Below, piece by piece: positions 34,885-39,548 of a stretch of DNA of 39,548 bases (its first letter is position 1; each line of letters begins with the position of its first letter). A model generated the notes under the pieces. It saw nothing but the letters and a program-made list of their open reading frames with translations. It ran no database searches and had not been told where the DNA came from. Origin of the DNA: Desulfobulbaceae bacterium (GTDB lineage Bacteria; Desulfobacterota; Desulfobulbia; Desulfobulbales; Desulfocapsaceae); contig WBUQ01000024.1 of assembly GCA_008933635.1 (NCBI GenBank), positions 1 through 39,548 on the forward strand. Direction: 5' to 3'. Made by a program: the position numbers and the translations under genes.

Positions 34885-35319
34885 TCACTCTCCTTCCGGG
34901 GCCATGCTTTCCATGATCATCATCAGCCGCTCATTGGCCTTCTCCACCTCGGGATCCTCCATGAACGGGGCGATGCGGATGAACGACTGGCCGAACCGCT
35001 CCCCCAGCGCGTCGGCCTTCTGCTCGAGTTCCGCATACTTCGGCGGAACGGACTGTTCATTCTGCAACTCCGGATACTTCCTGTTCAGCTCCCGCATCTT
35101 CGGCGCCAGTTCTGCCATTTCGTCGGCGAAGGCATTGATCGCCACGGCGAACGCCCCGGCGCTTTGCGCCTTTTCCACAGCATCCAGGTAATTTTCCAGG
35201 GCCGGCACATACTCCGCGAACAGTTCGCTCGCCTCTTCGTATTTATCCCCTGCTTGGCAGACTGCAGCGAACAGCAGCACCAGGACGGCGGCACCGGCAC
35301 ACAGCATTTTTCTGTACAT
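34885..35319 (-). CDS. exported alpha-helical protein, unknown function
   Basis: A 144-residue protein with a Sec signal peptide (M-Y-R-K-M-L-C-A-G, core A-A-V-L-V-L-L-F-A-A-V, likely cleaved after C-Q-A). It does not fit a lipobox. The mature part is about 120 residues, acidic, and helix-rich with Ala, Glu and Lys, which suggests a helical bundle; no motif was recognised. The ATG at 35319 has AAGGAGTGAAGAAA upstream. It is directly followed by the ferritin-like gene, which suggests shared regulation. Confidence 0.8.
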   Translation of the reverse strand: MYRKMLCAGAAVLVLLFAAVCQAGDKYEEASELFAEYVPALENYLDAVEKAQSAGAFAVAINAFADEMAELAPKMRELNRKYPELQNEQSVPPKYAELEQKADALGERFGQSFIRIAPFMEDPEVEKANERLMMIMESMAPEGE

Positions 35320-35587
35320 TTTCTTCACTCCTTGCGTGTTGATTGGATGGTTTGTCGCATTGCCGAAAAAATTACCCGGCCAAGGTAGCACGAATCGGGC
35401 GAATGCAAAACCTCAAGATACCTCTTTTTCCGTGCGGGCAGGAAAATTTCCCGGTTTTCCGATTGCCGCAGATGGTTCGACCTGATACTCTGCGTCATAT
35501 TCGAAACTCCCCTGATCACCGAGACTTGTCGGAGCTGCCGGCGCTCATGACCGTTCCCGGCCGGCACCGGAGTGAAGCCACCACACC

Positions 35588-36325
35588 ATGAACATCCTGC
35601 TGCTTTCGGACATCCACGGCAACTACCCCGCACTGGTGGCGATCGAAGCCTTTTTTGCCGGCCATTCCTTCGACATGATCCTCAACGGCGGCGATTCCGT
35701 CGTCTATGCCCCCTTCCCGACAGAGACCCTTCGCTGGCTGGAACGGCACCAGGCCCTCTCCATCCTCGGCAACACCGACAAGAAGGTCATCCGCCTGCTC
35801 CAGGGCAAGGAGCTGCGCAAGCCAAGGAACAAGGAAAAGCTGGTGATGTACACCTCGACCGCCGACCAGCTCGACAAACGGGGCAGAAAATATCTGCAGT
35901 CCCTGCCGCTTTCCCGTGAGATCAGTCTTCCCCGTGGGGACGGCAGCCTGCCTGAACAGATGATCGGTCTGCATCACGGCAGCCCGGCGGAGCCGCATGA
36001 ATTCCTCTTCGCCGACACCCCGGTCGAGCGATTCGTCGAACTGGCCGCCAACTGCGACAGCCGGATCATCGTTACCGGCCATTCCCATTCTCCCTACCAC
36101 AAGCAGATCGCCGGCATCCATTTCATCAACCCGGGTTCCGCCGGCCGGATGTTCGACGGCGATCCGCGGGTCAGCTGCGCTGTCCTGCGCATCGCCGGCG
36201 ATGACGTCACTGTTGAGCACTTCCGCATAGCCTACGACATCGAGGCCGTCACCCGGGCCCTCGCCGATCGCCGGCTCCCGGAGATCTACATCCGGATGTA
36301 TCGGGAAGGCAGAAAACTGAACTGA
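35588..36325 (+). CDS. calcineurin-like metallophosphoesterase
   Basis: A 245-residue metallophosphoesterase of the YfcE/Mre11-like fold, often acting on phosphodiesters. Metal motifs are S-D-I-H-G-N (8-13), N-G-G-D, G-N-T-D (where G-N-H/C-D is usual; T replaces H), G-L-H-H-G, and G-H-S-H, ending in N-P-G-S-A-G. The substrate is not known. Only a weak ribosome site precedes the ATG. It lies 105 bases before ppk2 on the same strand. Confidence 0.88.
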   Translation: MNILLLSDIHGNYPALVAIEAFFAGHSFDMILNGGDSVVYAPFPTETLRWLERHQALSILGNTDKKVIRLLQGKELRKPRNKEKLVMYTSTADQLDKRGRKYLQSLPLSREISLPRGDGSLPEQMIGLHHGSPAEPHEFLFADTPVERFVELAANCDSRIIVTGHSHSPYHKQIAGIHFINPGSAGRMFDGDPRVSCAVLRIAGDDVTVEHFRIAYDIEAVTRALADRRLPEIYIRMYREGRKLN

Positions 36326-36430
36326 GACATTGCCTTTTCAATCGCATCTCTGCTAACGTAAGGCACGTCAGAGCTAAACCCACGACCCGGGCAACCGGCC
36401 GAAACCACATCCAGAAAAGGAATCCACACC

Positions 36431-37336
36431 ATGGCGAAAAAATCGAAGAAGCAGGACAGCAACGGTACCGAAAATGTCAGGCTCGCCGAGGGGACCGCTT
36501 ACAGGAACGTCGACAGCAAAAAGGGTGACGACAAGGTTGCCGTGTGGGTAAGCAAGAGTCAGATCAAATACGAGCAGGAACTGAAGAAGCTGCAGATCGA
36601 ACTGATGAAGCTGCAGCTCTCGATGAAGCAGAATGGCGAACGGGTACTGGCGATCTTCGAGGGACGGGACGCAGCCGGCAAGGGCGGCACCATCAAGCGG
36701 TTCACAGAACATCTCAACCCGCGCAGCGCCCGGGTGGTGGCGCTGGCCAAGCCGAACGAGACGGAGATGACCCAGTGGTACTTCCAGCGCTATATCGCCC
36801 ACCTGCCTTCAGCCGGAGAAATCGTCCTGTTCGACCGCAGCTGGTATAACCGGGCAATGGTCGAGCCGGTGATGGGCTTCTGCACCGACGAGCAGAACAA
36901 ACGCTTCCTCAAGGACGTCCCGATGTTCGAGGAGATGTTGGTCAAGAACGGCATCAGGCTGTTCAAATTCTACTTCTCGGTATCGAAGGCGGTGCAGAAG
37001 GAAAGGTTCGACAGCCGCAAGACCGATGTCCTGAAACAGTACAAACTGTCACCGATCGACAACCTGGCCCAGAAATACTGGGACCAGTACTCGATCCGCA
37101 AATTCCAGATGCTCTCCGAGACCAACCGCACCATCGCACCCTGGACCATCATCCGCTCCGACAACAAGAAACAGGCCCGCCTCAACTGCATGAAATTCGT
37201 CCTCAGCAGCATGGAATACCAGGACAAGCTGCCTGATGCTGAATTGACGCCGGACCCCGAGCTCGTCATCTCCGGCATCGATGAACTCCGCCACATGGAG
37301 GAAAACCTGATGCAGCCCAAAGAGCTGCGGGGCTGA
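36431..37336 (+). CDS. ppk2: polyphosphate kinase 2
   Basis: A 301-residue PPK2, which transfers phosphate between polyphosphate and nucleotides, mainly polyP with GDP or ADP. Walker A is G-R-D-A-A-G-K-G-G, and D-R-S-W-Y-N-R-A-M-V-E-P-V-M-G-F is the lid/Walker B region. The first ~35 residues are Lys-rich and unlike the core. AAAAGGAATCC precedes the ATG. The subfamily (one or two domains; class I-III) is not decided by sequence reading, but length fits a single domain. It is followed by a terminator shared with secA, and lies 6 kb from the CHAD gene. Confidence 0.95.
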   Translation: MAKKSKKQDSNGTENVRLAEGTAYRNVDSKKGDDKVAVWVSKSQIKYEQELKKLQIELMKLQLSMKQNGERVLAIFEGRDAAGKGGTIKRFTEHLNPRSARVVALAKPNETEMTQWYFQRYIAHLPSAGEIVLFDRSWYNRAMVEPVMGFCTDEQNKRFLKDVPMFEEMLVKNGIRLFKFYFSVSKAVQKERFDSRKTDVLKQYKLSPIDNLAQKYWDQYSIRKFQMLSETNRTIAPWTIIRSDNKKQARLNCMKFVLSSMEYQDKLPDAELTPDPELVISGIDELRHMEENLMQPKELRG

Positions 37337-37348
37337 CCGGCTTCAGAT

Positions 37349-37385
37349 AAAAAAAAGGCCGGCGCCCCGAACAAGGGGCCCGGCC
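37349..37385 (-). terminator. Rho-independent terminator of secA, shared with ppk2
   Basis: An 11-bp stem with one bulged C (37357-37368 with 37375-37385) and a 6-base loop. On the minus strand it is followed by eight T, so it ends secA. On the plus strand only ATTTGTT follows, so ppk2 would end less efficiently here. Confidence 0.88.
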
Positions 37386-37411
37386 ATTTGTTCCTCATCC
37401 CGCGCCGTCGA

Positions 37412-39548
<2,137 letters not shown>

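Overview
The window (about 39.5 kb, GC-rich) reads as a chromosomal stretch of a Gram-negative anaerobe. Most probably it is a Desulfobacterota ('deltaproteobacterial') genome of the Desulfobulbus/Geobacter sort. That placement is inferred from gene content and order: serA, DUF1844, ispE, tRNA-Gln, prs, bL25, pth, carD, rluD, coaE, rho, rpmE, prfA, prmC, murA; a long SerA; a CarD protein; both GluRS and GlnRS; and a feo iron-uptake locus. No phage, IS element, integrase or CRISPR array was seen, and no rRNA.

Layout. (1) 1-1956, minus: the start of a CoxE-like VWA protein, a MoxR AAA+ ATPase and a Mn-type superoxide dismutase. (2) 2339-15559, minus: a dense housekeeping block. In transcription order it runs serA, DUF1844, ispE, tRNA-Gln(TTG), prs, rplY, pth, carD, rluD, coaE, rho, rpmE, prfA, prmC, murA. 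Intrinsic terminators follow rplY and rpmE, and a clear promoter precedes rpmE. (3) 15560-16024: a divergent regulatory region. (4) 16025-22553, plus: gltX-glnS, then an iron locus made of a stand-alone FeoA-like protein with a Cys/His-rich N-terminus, a terminator, a FeoB-associated Cys-rich membrane peptide, feoA and feoB. (5) 22609-32580, minus: ten close-packed genes, argJ, CYTH-like/CHAD, parA-like, sixA, MFS transporter, small Cys protein, gate-domain membrane protein, avtA, an exported 21-repeat MORN protein and a DUF4177-like protein. Four junctions are TGATG stop/start overlaps. (6) 32877-37336, mixed strands: cardiolipin synthase, a ferritin-like protein with an exported partner, a metallophosphoesterase and PPK2. 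(7) 37412-39548, minus: the C-terminal part of SecA.

How the parts may work together. Block 2 supplies translation, transcription termination and precursors for cell wall, isoprenoids and nucleotides. Block 4 adds Glu/Gln charging and ferrous iron import; two palindromes overlapping its promoter-like sites suggest metal-responsive repression. Blocks 5 and 6 contain three proteins tied to polyphosphate: a CHAD protein (a domain known to bind polyP granules), a SixA phosphatase and a PPK2 kinase. The orphan ParA-like ATPase translationally linked to the CHAD and SixA genes is the most interesting item. I propose, as inference only, a polyphosphate-granule positioning module. Other points of interest are three intrinsic terminators placed immediately before the next gene's start, an ispE stop codon lying inside tRNA-Gln, and the unusual first FeoA.
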